Shown here: in pieces, positions 56,390 through 64,000 of the stretch
Layout: each line of letters starts with the position of its first letter
Position numbering within the stretch: the stretch's first letter is position 1
Assembly: GCF_000717745.1 (NCBI RefSeq)
Contig: NZ_JOBH01000005.1
Span: 124,001 to 188,000, forward strand
Origin: Streptomyces violens
GTDB lineage: Bacteria > Actinomycetota > Actinomycetes > Streptomycetales > Streptomycetaceae
Length of the DNA stretch: 64,000 nt
Direction of reading: 5' to 3'
Translations under genes and position numbers: made by a program
Notes under the pieces: generated by a model
What the model saw: the letters and a program-made list of their open reading frames with translations, nothing else
What the model was told of the DNA's origin: nothing
The model's database searches: none

Positions 56390-56764
56390 TCACGCCGACA
56401 GCGGTGCCGCTGCCTCGTCGACCGCCGTCGCCACGTCCGGGTACACCTCGAAGAGGCGGCGCACGCCGAGTGCCGCGAGTACGCGGTTCACGTGCGAGCC
56501 GTCGACCGCGCCCTGAGCCGGCAGGATCAGCCGCAGCCGGCCCTGGCACGAGCGCATCAGGCGGCGCGCGGCGATCAGTACGCCGACGCCGCTGGAATCG
56601 CAGAACTGCACGCCCGAGAGGTCGAGCACCACACTGCGGCGCCCCTCGGCGACCGCGTCGTGCACATGCTGACGCACCGAGGGAGACGTGACCAGATCCA
56701 TCTCACCGGAAACCTGCAGTACGGCCCAGGGCCCCTGCTCGTCTTCTGCCACCTTCAACGTCAC
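56390..56764 (-). CDS. STAS domain anti-sigma factor antagonist
   Basis: 124 residues from GTG 56764. SpoIIAA/RsbV-like STAS fold: VLQVSGEMDLVTSPSVRQHV, VVLDLSGVQFCDSSGVGVLI with the phosphorylatable Ser in the CDSSG loop, and NRVLAALGVRRLFEVYPDVA. Unphosphorylated forms bind anti-sigma factors or kinases to free a sigma factor. It is divergent from the sigma factor gene at 57197, with a shared 430-bp upstream region, so they may belong to one regulatory circuit; an RsbW-like ATPase is at 31689. Confidence 0.9.
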   Translation of the reverse strand: MTLKVAEDEQGPWAVLQVSGEMDLVTSPSVRQHVHDAVAEGRRSVVLDLSGVQFCDSSGVGVLIAARRLMRSCQGRLRLILPAQGAVDGSHVNRVLAALGVRRLFEVYPDVATAVDEAAAPLSA

Positions 56765-57196
56765 GCGCTCGAAGCCTTTCGCTCGCTTTCGGACCGGACG
56801 CCTCCGGAGGCCATCCGGAACGCACCCTTCCCAGCATCGGCTGCCCGGCCTTGCCCCCCTGAAACTCGAAAGAATTCCGCGCGCAACAGGCTGCCAGTAC
56901 CCAGGCTATGCCCTGGATCATCGACTTTTCTCTCCGCACCCGGTCACGCACGAATAACGCGCGGGCAAAAACGGGCATGAACGGTCTGTATCAGTCGAGT
57001 TCTGACCGATAGCCGAATCAGAAAGTGACGGGACCTATACCATCCGCAGTCGCCGCACGGCTCGTTTTGCCGTAAAGGAAGGTGCACCGACGGACCGGAG
57101 CACTACATTCGATGGCACGGTGGACGCACGACGGACTCTGTGACGATGGACTTCTGTGACGGCGGGCACAGCGGCGGCGGAGAAGGGGGGCCGTGG
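56765..57196. other. 432-bp divergent promoter region of STAS and sigma factor genes
   Basis: No gene is seen. A lower-GC zone (56930-57070) probably contains both promoters: CTATACC near 57035 is a candidate -10 for the sigma gene, and GGGTAC read leftward near 56900 recalls a Streptomyces SigB-type -10, but I could not find a matching -35. The sigma gene's ribosome binding site (GAAGGGGGG) is at 57182-57190. Confidence 0.5.
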
Positions 57197-57814
57197 ATGG
57201 TGAACGAAGCGCCACCGCGCTGGGACAGGCGGATGCAGCAGCGGCTCGCGCGCGGTGAAGCGGCCGCGCTCGGAGAGCTGTACGACCGGTTCGCTTCGCT
57301 TGTGCACAGCCTCGCGCAGCGCGTTCTGGAGGACGAGGCGGCCGCCGACCGGATCACCCGCGAGGTGTTCGGCTACATATGGGAGAACCCCGACGCGTAC
57401 GACCCCAAGCAGGGCTCGCTGCGCTCCTGGGTCGCCACGCTCACCCACCGCCAGGCGGTGCACCGGCTGCGCCAGGCCGAGGCCGCCTCCGCGCTGGACT
57501 GCGGCGCGGACGCGCCCGGACCGGCCGAGATCGAGCAGAAGATCAACGCCGCTTCGACCGCGGCCCGCGCCGACTACATCGTCACGTCCATGCCGGCGCC
57601 GCTGCGCGCCGCGCTGGAACTGGCGTACTTCCAGCGCCGCGACTACCGCCAGACCGCCGCCGACCTCGGCGTCACCGAGGTCGAGGCGCGCCGCCGGCTC
57701 CGGCTCGGCCTGCAGCTCCTCGCCACCGCGCACAACCACCAGGCGGGGCCGCCTGCTCCGGGACGCCCCGCGACACCACCGCCGCCGGGCTCCGGATACG
57801 GACGGGCGCTGTGA
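57197..57814 (+). CDS. RNA polymerase sigma factor, ECF-like (sigma70 family)
   Basis: 205 residues from ATG 57197, six bases after GAAGGGGGG; the open frame reaches 57140 with unlikely residues. Region 2: RMQQRLARGEAAALGELYDR, FASLVHSLAQRVLEDEAAAD, VFGYIWENPDAYDPKQGSLR, WVATLTHRQAVHRLRQAEA. Region 4: MPAPLRAALELAYFQRRDYR, QTAADLGVTEVEARRRLRLG. A Pro-rich tail follows. The stop overlaps the GTG of the anti-sigma gene by four bases (GTGA), as in many sigma/anti-sigma pairs. As the downstream anti-sigma frame is broken, this sigma factor could be constitutively free in this strain. Confidence 0.88.
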   Translation: MVNEAPPRWDRRMQQRLARGEAAALGELYDRFASLVHSLAQRVLEDEAAADRITREVFGYIWENPDAYDPKQGSLRSWVATLTHRQAVHRLRQAEAASALDCGADAPGPAEIEQKINAASTAARADYIVTSMPAPLRAALELAYFQRRDYRQTAADLGVTEVEARRRLRLGLQLLATAHNHQAGPPAPGRPATPPPPGSGYGRAL

Positions 57815-59257
57815 ACGGCCCGGAGGACTGGGACCGTTACGGCCCGCAGGACCCGGAAGGCCCCGGCCGCCCGTGCCCGGGCCGCGGTGAGCGCCCGCGC
57901 ATACCGTCCCCCCGCCGCCCGGCCGAGGACCAGGGCCCGCTGCCGGACGTCCGCGCGTCCCGGCCGGACGAGGACCCGCCGGAGGCACGGCAGACGCCGG
58001 AGGAACGGCGTACGCCCGAGGAGCCGCGGCAGACACCGCAGCAACGGCAGACGCCGGAGGAGCAGGAGGCCCCCGAGGACGCGGGTGCAGAGGACGCCGC
58101 CACGGAGAAGGACGGGACCACGGACCAGGACACCGCCGGCGCCGGCCTGCCCGAGCTGCCGCACGCCGTGCTCAAGTCGCTGCTGGGCGCTGGCCGCCTG
58201 CTCGCCCGAGGAGACCGCCGCCGTCGAGGCGCACCTCACGGACTGCGCCGCGTGCGCGGACGAGGCGCTGCGGCTGCGGGACGCCGTCGGCCTGCTGCAC
58301 CCCGCCGACAGCCTGGACCTGGACCCGCTGCTGCGCAGCCGGGTCCTGGAGAACTGCCTGGGCCGCCGCCCGGCCCGTATCCCGGTGCCCGAGTGGGCGG
58401 GCCCGTACGACGCGGAGACCGCCAAACTGGACGCGCTGCTGCGGGACATGGGCGAGTCGGAGTGGCGGGCCCCGGTACGGCTGCGGTGGTTCGAGAACGA
58501 CCGTGAGGCCGGCCGCACCACGACCGTCGCCGGCGTCATCGGCCATCTGATGTCCGTGGACGGCCTGGTCGCCACGGCCCTCGGGCTCACCGACCCGCTG
58601 GGCGCCGAGGTACCGGAGGACTCCCCCAGCGATCCGACGGAGCGCACGCTCGCGTACTGGCGCACGGCGGTGCACGAGGAGTCCCCGCTCGCCACCCGCG
58701 AGCCCTGGCGCGAGCAGTCCCACGCGCTGATACGGACGGTGGCCTTCGCGGGCCGCGGGGTCGCCGAACTGGCCGTGCCCTACGGGGACTTCCGGCTGCC
58801 GCTGCGCGACTCCCTGCTGGAGCGCGCCTTCGAGTGCTGGGTGCACGCCGGTGACATCGCCGACGCCGTGGATTACCCGTACGAGGCGCCGGCCGCGCAT
58901 CACATGCACGGCATGGTCGACCTGGCGGCGCGGCTGCTTCCGTCCGCGCTGGCGGTACGGCGGCGGGCCGGGCTGGCCGCGCCGCCCCGGCGGCTGGTCG
59001 AGGCGGGCACGCCGGGGCGCACGCTGCACCTGGAGGTGGAGGGCAGCGGCGGCGGCCACTGGTACATCGCGCTGGACTCGCCCGGCGCGCTCGGCACACC
59101 GGACCGTACGGTCGCGCACATCGCGCTGGACAGCGTGGAGTTCTGCCAGCTGGCCGCGGGGCATGTCTCGCCCGAGGACGCGGCGGCGGGGCAGCACGGC
59201 GAGCGGGACGCGATCCGCGAGGTCCTCTTCGCGACGGCTTCACTGTCGCGCCTCTGA
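57811..59257 (+). pseudogene. zinc-finger anti-sigma factor with MDMPI-like domain, frameshifted
   Basis: GTG 57811 overlaps the sigma gene stop. Residues 1-124 in the first frame are Pro/Glu/Gln-rich (PEERRTPEEPRQTPQQ) and end LPHAVLKSLLGA. The sequence then continues in the next frame as WALAACSPEETAAVEAHLTD CAAC, which holds the anti-sigma zinc ligands (HxxxCxxC). It runs to a maleylpyruvate isomerase-type (MDMPI) domain (DAETAKLDALLRDMGESEWR, TTVAGVIGHLMSVDGLVATA) and stops at 59257. The break is at about 58183-58192. The expected codons would be restored by eight bases forming a second copy of GGGCGCCT next to GGGCGCTG, so a repeat-slippage deletion (or assembly error) is likely. Otherwise the second part is intact and conserved, so the loss is recent or artefactual. 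Confidence 0.75.
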
Positions 59258-59318
59258 AGGCTGTCGCGCCTATGAACGCTCTCGCGCCCCTGGCCGGTCG
59301 GACCGGTCAGAGGCGCGA
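59243..59318. repeat. 18-bp tandem repeats and 12-bp inverted repeat at the anti-sigma gene end
   Basis: Three 18-bp units starting CTGTCGCGCC/CTCTCGCGCC at 59243, 59261 and 59279 straddle the stop codon. TCGCGCCTCTGA (59246-59257) is the reverse complement of TCAGAGGCGCGA (59307-59318), making a possible terminator stem with a 49-base loop. Confidence 0.7.
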
Positions 59319-59344
59319 GGAGCGGTACCTCAGGAAGTCGGCCG

Positions 59345-60217
59345 TCAGGCGAAGACGACCGTCCGGCTGCCGTTCAGCAGCACGCGGCGCTCGCTGTGCC
59401 ACTTCACCGCGCGGGCCAGCGCCTGGCACTCCACGTCCCGGCCGACGGCGACGAGCTGGTCCGGGGTGACGTCGTGGCCCACCCGCGCGACCTCCTGCTC
59501 GATGATCGGGCCCTCGTCGAGGTCGGCGGTGACGTAGTGCGCGGTGGCGCCGATCAGCTTCACGCCGCGGGCGTGCGCCTGGTGGTACGGCTTCGCGCCC
59601 TTGAAGCTCGGCAGGAAGGAGTGGTGGATGTTGATGATCCGGCCCGACAGCTCCTTGCACAGGTCGTCGGAGAGCACCTGCATGTACCGGGCCAGTACGA
59701 CCAGCTCGACCTGCTCGGCGCGGACCAGCTCCAGCAGCTGCGCCTCGGCCTGCGGCTTGTTGTCCTTCGTCACCGGAATGTGGTGGAAGGGGATGTCGTA
59801 CGAGGAGACCAGCTCGGCGAAGTCGGTGTGGTTGGAGACCACGGCCGCGATCTCCACCGGCAGCGCGCCGATGCGGGAGCGGAAGAGCAGGTCGTTCAGG
59901 CAGTGCCCGAACTTGGACACCATCAGGATGACGCGCATCTTCTCGTCGTTCCGGTGGATCTGCCAGTCCATCTGGAAGGAGTCGCCGACCGCGGCGAAGC
60001 TGGCGCGCAGCTTCTCCAGTGTGACGGCGGTCTCGGCGCGGAAGTGCACCCGCATGAAGAAGAGTCCGGTGTCCCGGTCCCCGAACTGCTGGCTGTCCAC
60101 GATGTTGCACCCGGTCATGAAGAGGTAGCTGGACACCGCGTGCACGATGCCCTGCTTGTCCGGGCAGGACAGGGTCAGGACGTACTGGTCGGAGAGGGCG
60201 GGCTGCGACTGGCTCAT
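59345..60217 (-). CDS. purU: formyltetrahydrofolate deformylase
   Basis: 290 residues from ATG 60217 (MSQSQPALSD). The N-terminal ACT-like domain (YVLTLSCPDKQGIVHAVSSY, FGDRDTGLFFMRVHF) is followed by a formyl transferase/hydrolase domain: MRVILMVSKFGHCLNDLLFR, RYMQVLSDDLCKELSGRIIN, and catalytic NIHHSFLPSFKGAKPYHQA (Asn, His) with Asp in HYVTADLDEGPIIEQ. PurU hydrolyses 10-formyl-THF to THF and formate, supplying formate and balancing one-carbon pools. No Shine-Dalgarno is visible. It is apparently monocistronic. Confidence 0.95.
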   Translation of the reverse strand: MSQSQPALSDQYVLTLSCPDKQGIVHAVSSYLFMTGCNIVDSQQFGDRDTGLFFMRVHFRAETAVTLEKLRASFAAVGDSFQMDWQIHRNDEKMRVILMVSKFGHCLNDLLFRSRIGALPVEIAAVVSNHTDFAELVSSYDIPFHHIPVTKDNKPQAEAQLLELVRAEQVELVVLARYMQVLSDDLCKELSGRIINIHHSFLPSFKGAKPYHQAHARGVKLIGATAHYVTADLDEGPIIEQEVARVGHDVTPDQLVAVGRDVECQALARAVKWHSERRVLLNGSRTVVFA

Positions 60218-60302
60218 GAGGACAAAGGGTCGCACATTCCGGCCCGCCGGTCACCGCCCGCTCCCCGGTACCGGGCAGTGGGCACCGCCCGCGTGGCCCG
60301 GC

Positions 60303-60761
60303 TCACTCCTGCGGTTCCAGTCCCCTGGTGAGGATGGCCAGCACTTCGAGAGAGCGCGGGGGCGTGTCGGGGTCCTCGCCGTCGGCGGTCGCCATGCGGA
60401 CGTGGGCGTCCCGCGCGGCACGTACGGCCTCGGGCCAGCCGTGGTGCTCCAGGTAGGCGGCCACCGGGGCGTCCGCGCCGACCTGGTGGAGGATGCGCAG
60501 CACCCGCAGCACGGCGACGTCGACCAGCGAGGCTTCCTGGGAGTCCCGGAATATCGTGCCGACGTACTTCTCGGCGGACCAGTTGTCCAGCCAGGTGTCC
60601 TCCACCAGCCGGTACACGGCGTCGGTCACATCGCCGTAGCCGGGCAGGCCGGCCAGCCAGGTCTCCTGCTGGAAGACGGGGTCGGAAAGCATGTGCAGCG
60701 CCGAGCGCACATTGGCGCGCCAGCGCCACCACGGCATGTCAGTGAGCGGCATGGCGCCCAT
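60303..60761 (-). CDS. conserved hypothetical protein
   Basis: 152 residues from ATG 60761 (MGAMPLTDMPWWRWRANVRS); ATG 60752 and GTG 60836 are alternatives. The segment before 60761 has more A/T at third positions than the body, so I prefer 60761. Conserved Trp-rich motifs include PWWRWRANVRSALHMLSDPV and VEDTWLDNWSAEKYVGTIFR. The acidic C-terminus ends GLEPQE. No signal peptide, membrane helix or catalytic motif is seen. It lies 85 bp upstream of purU in the same direction and may share its transcript. Confidence 0.75.
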   Translation of the reverse strand: MGAMPLTDMPWWRWRANVRSALHMLSDPVFQQETWLAGLPGYGDVTDAVYRLVEDTWLDNWSAEKYVGTIFRDSQEASLVDVAVLRVLRILHQVGADAPVAAYLEHHGWPEAVRAARDAHVRMATADGEDPDTPPRSLEVLAILTRGLEPQE

Positions 60762-60951
60762 GGTGGTCGAGCGGCGGCCGCGACGGGAAGACTTCTCCGA
60801 ACCTTGCACAACAATCGATCGTACGTTCTTGGACACGGGGCGACCGGCAGGGGGGCCGGGGCCGCCCATTTCCTGCTGTTCACCTTCGCGTCACTTTCCG
60901 TTACCCGGCCGGCACTCAGGTGTTATGCCCTGGCCGGAAGGGTGCCGGTAC

Positions 60952-62301
60952 ATGACCGGATGGCGACGTTCCTTTCCCCGCTTCTGCCACCGCGCCACCG
61001 TGATCCGCTCAGCGACGGCGGGCGCGGCGGCCATGGCCGCCCTGCTGACGGGCTGCGGCACGCTCCCCGGGGCCGACGGGAACGCCGCCGGGGCCGGTGA
61101 GGCCCCCATCACCGTGATGACCTGGGCGCCCGCCGGCACCAAGGGCACGAACATGGCCGGAATGCCCGCCATGGCCGAGGCGTACGCCCGCTGGGTCAAC
61201 TCCAAGGGCGGCATCGCCGGCCACCGGCTGAACGTCCTCACCTGCAACGAACGCAACGAATCGGTGGCCGCCGCGCGCTGCGCCCAGAAGGCGGTCGCCG
61301 CGCACGCCGTCGCCGTCGTCGGTTCGTACAGCCGCCAGGGCCGCTCCTTCATGGCTCCGCTGGAGGCCGCCGGCATCCCGTACATCGGCGGCTACGGCGT
61401 CACCAGCGAGGAGTTCGACAGCCCGCTGTCCTACCCGGTCAACGGCGGCCAGGCGGCCCTGCTGGCCGGCAACGGGCGGCAGCTCGCCGCCGAGTGCAAG
61501 CGCGTCTCGCTGGTCCGCCCCGACACCATCCAGGGCGACCAGATGCCGCCGATCCTCAACGCCGGGCTGGCCACCGAAGGCCGCTCGCCCGCCCACGACA
61601 TCCGGGCGCCCGAGAACGCCACCGACTACACCGACGCGGCGCAGACCGCGCTGGACGAGGTCGGCGCCGACCCGGCGTTCTACGGGACGGCGGAGTTCGG
61701 CGCGCGGGCCAAGGGCGCCTGCGTGACCGCGACGCTCGGCGAGCACACCGACACCTTCTTCGACTCCTTCCGGCGCCTCCAGGAGGACAACCCGAAGGTG
61801 CAGATGGCGTCCGTGCTCGGCAGCGTGAACCAGACGCTGGTGGACCGTACGGGCGGCAAGTCCAGCCCCCTGGAGGGCGCGCTGGTCACCGGCTGGTACC
61901 CGGACGCCCGCGACCGACGCTGGCAGCCCATGCGCGACGTGATCACCGAGCACGCCTTCAACGACAACCGCATCGACCCGGCCGACGCCGGCGTGCAGAC
62001 CACGTGGATCGCGTACACCGTGCTGCGCGCGATGGTCGAGCAGGTCACCGAGGAGGGCAAGGACGTCACCGCGCACTCGCTGCAGCAGGCGCTGGACCGC
62101 GGCGACCGGGCCGTCGACACCGGCGGTCTGACCCCGAAGCTGCGCTGGCGCTACGACGACATGCTCGCCGTGCAGTCCTTCCCGCGGATCGTCAACGCAA
62201 TGGTGACGTACCAGATCGTACGGGACGGCCGGCTGGTCACGACGCACTCCGGCTTCAGCAACCTCGCGCGGACGCTGGAGAAGCCGCGCCGGGACGCCTG
62301 A
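60952..62301 (+). CDS. ABC transporter substrate-binding lipoprotein (Leu/Ile/Val-binding type)
   Basis: 449 residues from ATG 60952, nine bases after GGAAGGG; upstream starts would run through the divergent gene's promoter. Lipobox: ALLTGCGTLP (Cys near 36), so the mature protein is membrane-anchored outside. The body is a type 1 periplasmic-binding fold: APITVMTWAPAGTKGTNMAG, YARWVNSKGGIAGHRLNVLT (typical of LivK-like proteins), VAVVGSYSRQGRSFMAPLEA, GIPYIGGYGVTSEEF and AYTVLRAMVEQVTEE. No permease or ATPase gene is adjacent, so it is an orphan solute receptor that may have a sensory role or share a remote transporter. Ligand unknown. Confidence 0.87.
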   Translation: MTGWRRSFPRFCHRATVIRSATAGAAAMAALLTGCGTLPGADGNAAGAGEAPITVMTWAPAGTKGTNMAGMPAMAEAYARWVNSKGGIAGHRLNVLTCNERNESVAAARCAQKAVAAHAVAVVGSYSRQGRSFMAPLEAAGIPYIGGYGVTSEEFDSPLSYPVNGGQAALLAGNGRQLAAECKRVSLVRPDTIQGDQMPPILNAGLATEGRSPAHDIRAPENATDYTDAAQTALDEVGADPAFYGTAEFGARAKGACVTATLGEHTDTFFDSFRRLQEDNPKVQMASVLGSVNQTLVDRTGGKSSPLEGALVTGWYPDARDRRWQPMRDVITEHAFNDNRIDPADAGVQTTWIAYTVLRAMVEQVTEEGKDVTAHSLQQALDRGDRAVDTGGLTPKLRWRYDDMLAVQSFPRIVNAMVTYQIVRDGRLVTTHSGFSNLARTLEKPRRDA

Positions 62302-62308
62302 CCGAACT

Positions 62309-62341
62309 GAGCGGGCCCCGGCGACGCCGGGACGCCCGCTC
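62309..62341. terminator. terminator between convergent genes
   Basis: GAGCGGGC (62309-62316) pairs with GCCCGCTC (62334-62341), with an inner CCCGGCGacGCCGGG stem. Confidence 0.7.
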
Positions 62342-62343
62342 GG

Positions 62344-64000
62344 CTAGAGCTGCTCCGGGCTGTGCTCGGTCAGGCCGTACTTCTTGGCGATCGGGTTCCA
62401 GAGCTTCGCGGCTTCCTTCTTGGCCGTGGTGGCCTGCCCGCTGGCGGTGTTGCCCGCCACCGCCGCCTTCGTGCCGCGCGCCTTGCCCTTGTGGCAGCCC
62501 TTCTTGCCCGCGTGCGCGACCTGGTCGGCCCAGGTGGCGTAGTGGTTGTCGGCCGCCGCCGAGGACTTCCAGGCGTTGGTCAGCGCGGTGGTCAGCTCGA
62601 TGTGGTCGGGGAGCTGGTCGGTGGAGAGCTTCCCGAGACGGGTGACCAGGCCGTTCCGCTGGCCGGCCGCGTCCCGCAGGTCCTTGGCCGCGGCACCGAG
62701 CTTCGTGCAGGACTTGATGTTGCCGACCGCCCCGATCACCGCGGAACGGCTGTTGTTGCTGTCCTTGAGCAGCGCGTCCAGCTCCTTGGCCTGTACCTCG
62801 GCGGGGTCCGCGGTCGGCGAGGGCTTGGCCTGCTTCACCGTGCCCGCGTTGCCGGCATCCTTCTTCGCGCCGTCGTCGTCGCTGCCGCTGAGCGCGTAGC
62901 CGACGCCGAGCCCGGCGCCGACGCAGACCACCACGACCGCGCCGATGATCGCGGCGGGCGCGAGCTTGCGGCGGCGCCCGCCACCACCGCCGTGACCGTG
63001 ACCGCTGCCGGAGCGGCCCTCGGGCGGGTACGGGCCCTGGGGCGTGAATGCGGGGTGCTGCGGCGCGGGGCCGCCCGGCTGCTGGGCTGCATGGCCGGGC
63101 TGCTGCGCGGCGAAGCCGGGCTGCTGGGGCGCGGGGCCCGGCTGTGCGCCGTAACCCTGCCGGCCGCCGTGGCCCTGCGGCGCCGCGGGCGGCTCGAAGC
63201 GGGGCATCTGCTGGGTGGACGCGGGGGACTCGGCCTCGGAGGCACCGGCCCCGGCACCGCCCGGCCCGTCGCGGAAGAGGCCGTCGAACTCGGCCGGGGT
63301 CGGCCGGTCGCCCGGCATCCCCGGCCGGATGGCGAACGGCGCACCCGGGGGCGGCTGCGGCGTGCCACCGCCGACCGGCGGGATCAGCTGGGTCGCCGCC
63401 TCCGTGCCATCGGGGGAAGCGGGCGCCTGCGGCATGACGGGCCGCCGCAGCATCGTCGTGGCCTCGGCGTCCGACTCGGGCCGCTTGTTCTCGGGCGGCA
63501 GCGAGCCGTTCTCGGGCGGCAGCGAGCCGGGCATGGGACCGGCGGCCCCCTGCGGCGCCGGCATCGGCTGCGCGCCGGGCCCGCCGGCGAAGGGCTGGAT
63601 GAGCTGGGTGGCCTCGCTGTCGTCGGCGGCGGGCGGCAGCGGCCCGGCGCTCTGCGGCGGCAGCGGCGCGCCGGCCTGCCGCTCGGCACGCACGAGCGCG
63701 CCGCCGGTGGCGTTCCCGGCCTCGTCCGTACTGGATTGGGGGGCTGGACCGGGCTGGGCGTCCGGACCGGGCTGAGGGCCGGCGGGCTGCTGCGGGTAGC
63801 CGTAGGCGGGGCTCGGAGCGCTCGGGGCGGCACCGTAGGCGGCGGCCTGGCCGCTGTACGGGTTCTGCTCCCCGTAGGAGGGCTGGGGCTGCTGGGGCTG
63901 GGCGTACGGGGACGGCGCACCGTACGAGGGCTGCTCGCCGTAGGAAGCCTGCGCCCCATAGGAGGGCTGCTGCTCACCGTAAGAAGGCTGGGCACCGTAA
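62344..64000 (-). CDS. Tyr/Gly/Pro/Gln-rich membrane protein (N-terminus outside window)
   Basis: The frame is open at the window edge; about 551 residues are visible. The start in view is a long disordered cytoplasmic tail with SYGEQ/PSYGAP/QQP repeats (the bases near 63700-64000), then TQLI-containing segments (ATQLIQPFAGGPG, ATQLIPPVGGGTP) that recall phospho- or FHA-binding-type TQ/TxL motifs. A single membrane helix lies at LAPAAIIGAVVVVCVGAGLG. The extracytoplasmic part (about 150 residues) is helical, with a Cys pair (IKSCTKLGAA and KKGCHKGKAR). No family name is known to me. It resembles kinase-substrate or envelope proteins with repeated TQL sites, but this is inference. Confidence 0.75.
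   Translation of the reverse strand, partial: YGAQPSYGEQQPSYGAQASYGEQPSYGAPSPYAQPQQPQPSYGEQNPYSGQAAAYGAAPSAPSPAYGYPQQPAGPQPGPDAQPGPAPQSSTDEAGNATGGALVRAERQAGAPLPPQSAGPLPPAADDSEATQLIQPFAGGPGAQPMPAPQGAAGPMPGSLPPENGSLPPENKRPESDAEATTMLRRPVMPQAPASPDGTEAATQLIPPVGGGTPQPPPGAPFAIRPGMPGDRPTPAEFDGLFRDGPGGAGAGASEAESPASTQQMPRFEPPAAPQGHGGRQGYGAQPGPAPQQPGFAAQQPGHAAQQPGGPAPQHPAFTPQGPYPPEGRSGSGHGHGGGGGRRRKLAPAAIIGAVVVVCVGAGLGVGYALSGSDDDGAKKDAGNAGTVKQAKPSPTADPAEVQAKELDALLKDSNNSRSAVIGAVGNIKSCTKLGAAAKDLRDAAGQRNGLVTRLGKLSTDQLPDHIELTTALTNAWKSSAAADNHYATWADQVAHAGKKGCHKGKARGTKAAVAGNTASGQATTAKKEAAKLWNPIAKKYGLTEHSPEQL

Overview
The window is very GC-rich (roughly 70-75% by eye, strong G/C at third codon positions) and carries typical Streptomyces genes: IcmB, Scr1-like XRE/DUF397 pairs, an LAETG sortase substrate, LuxR-type two-component systems, Ser/Thr kinases with extracellular domains, and a c-di-AMP riboswitch before an NlpC/P60 hydrolase. 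It looks like ordinary Streptomyces or close-relative chromosome. I saw no insertion sequence, integrase, CRISPR array, rRNA or tRNA.

Layout. (1) 1-8235: the 3' edge of a phage-tail-like contractile injection system, with a truncated baseplate protein, a gpI-like tail protein with a probable beta-helix, a DUF6519 protein and a peptidoglycan amidase. (2) 8450-10936: two secreted proteins of unknown function, one built from 11-residue repeats. (3) 11209-19720: a five-gene module. MoxR-type AAA ATPase, DUF5682 and VWA genes form an overlapping leftward operon, and SWIM zinc-finger and DUF5691 genes run rightward. The divergent promoters sit on the two arms of a perfect inverted repeat, and each arm matches the RecA-independent (PafBC-type) DNA-damage promoter motif. 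The helicase gene pcrA at 26310 has the same motif. (4) 19840-28391: IcmB, a lipase-like protein, an M23 peptidase with Tyr/Gly-rich repeats, PcrA, a c-di-AMP riboswitch with its NlpC/P60 target, and a small membrane protein. (5) 28859-32204: a hydrolase, an acetyltransferase, an XRE/DUF397 pair and an anti-sigma-like ATPase. (6) 32104-38274: an envelope-sensing locus with a PspC-domain kinase/regulator pair, a Ser/Thr kinase, a second PspC protein and DoxX.

(7) 38412-44582: a membrane protein, a class II aldolase and 2-hydroxy-3-oxopropionate reductase pair behind an IclR-like palindrome, two Uma2 paralogues, and guaA. (8) 44618-45209: a chorismate mutase preceded by a short Phe/Tyr leader peptide and a terminator hairpin, which is the architecture of classical attenuation. 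(9) 45979-54106: an LAETG surface protein, a GMC oxidoreductase, succinic semialdehyde dehydrogenase, a second Ser/Thr kinase and membrane proteins. (10) 54366-64000: a two-component system, a STAS protein, an ECF-like sigma factor whose anti-sigma partner is frameshifted by an apparent 8-bp repeat deletion, purU, a solute-binding lipoprotein and a truncated Tyr/Gly/Pro-rich membrane protein.

Most interesting leads: the DNA-damage-promoter-bracketed AAA/VWA/DUF5682/SWIM/DUF5691 module, the chorismate mutase attenuator, and the disrupted anti-sigma gene. Starts were chosen from ribosome binding sites, overlaps and promoter spacing. All domain calls are from reading the sequence, not from searches.
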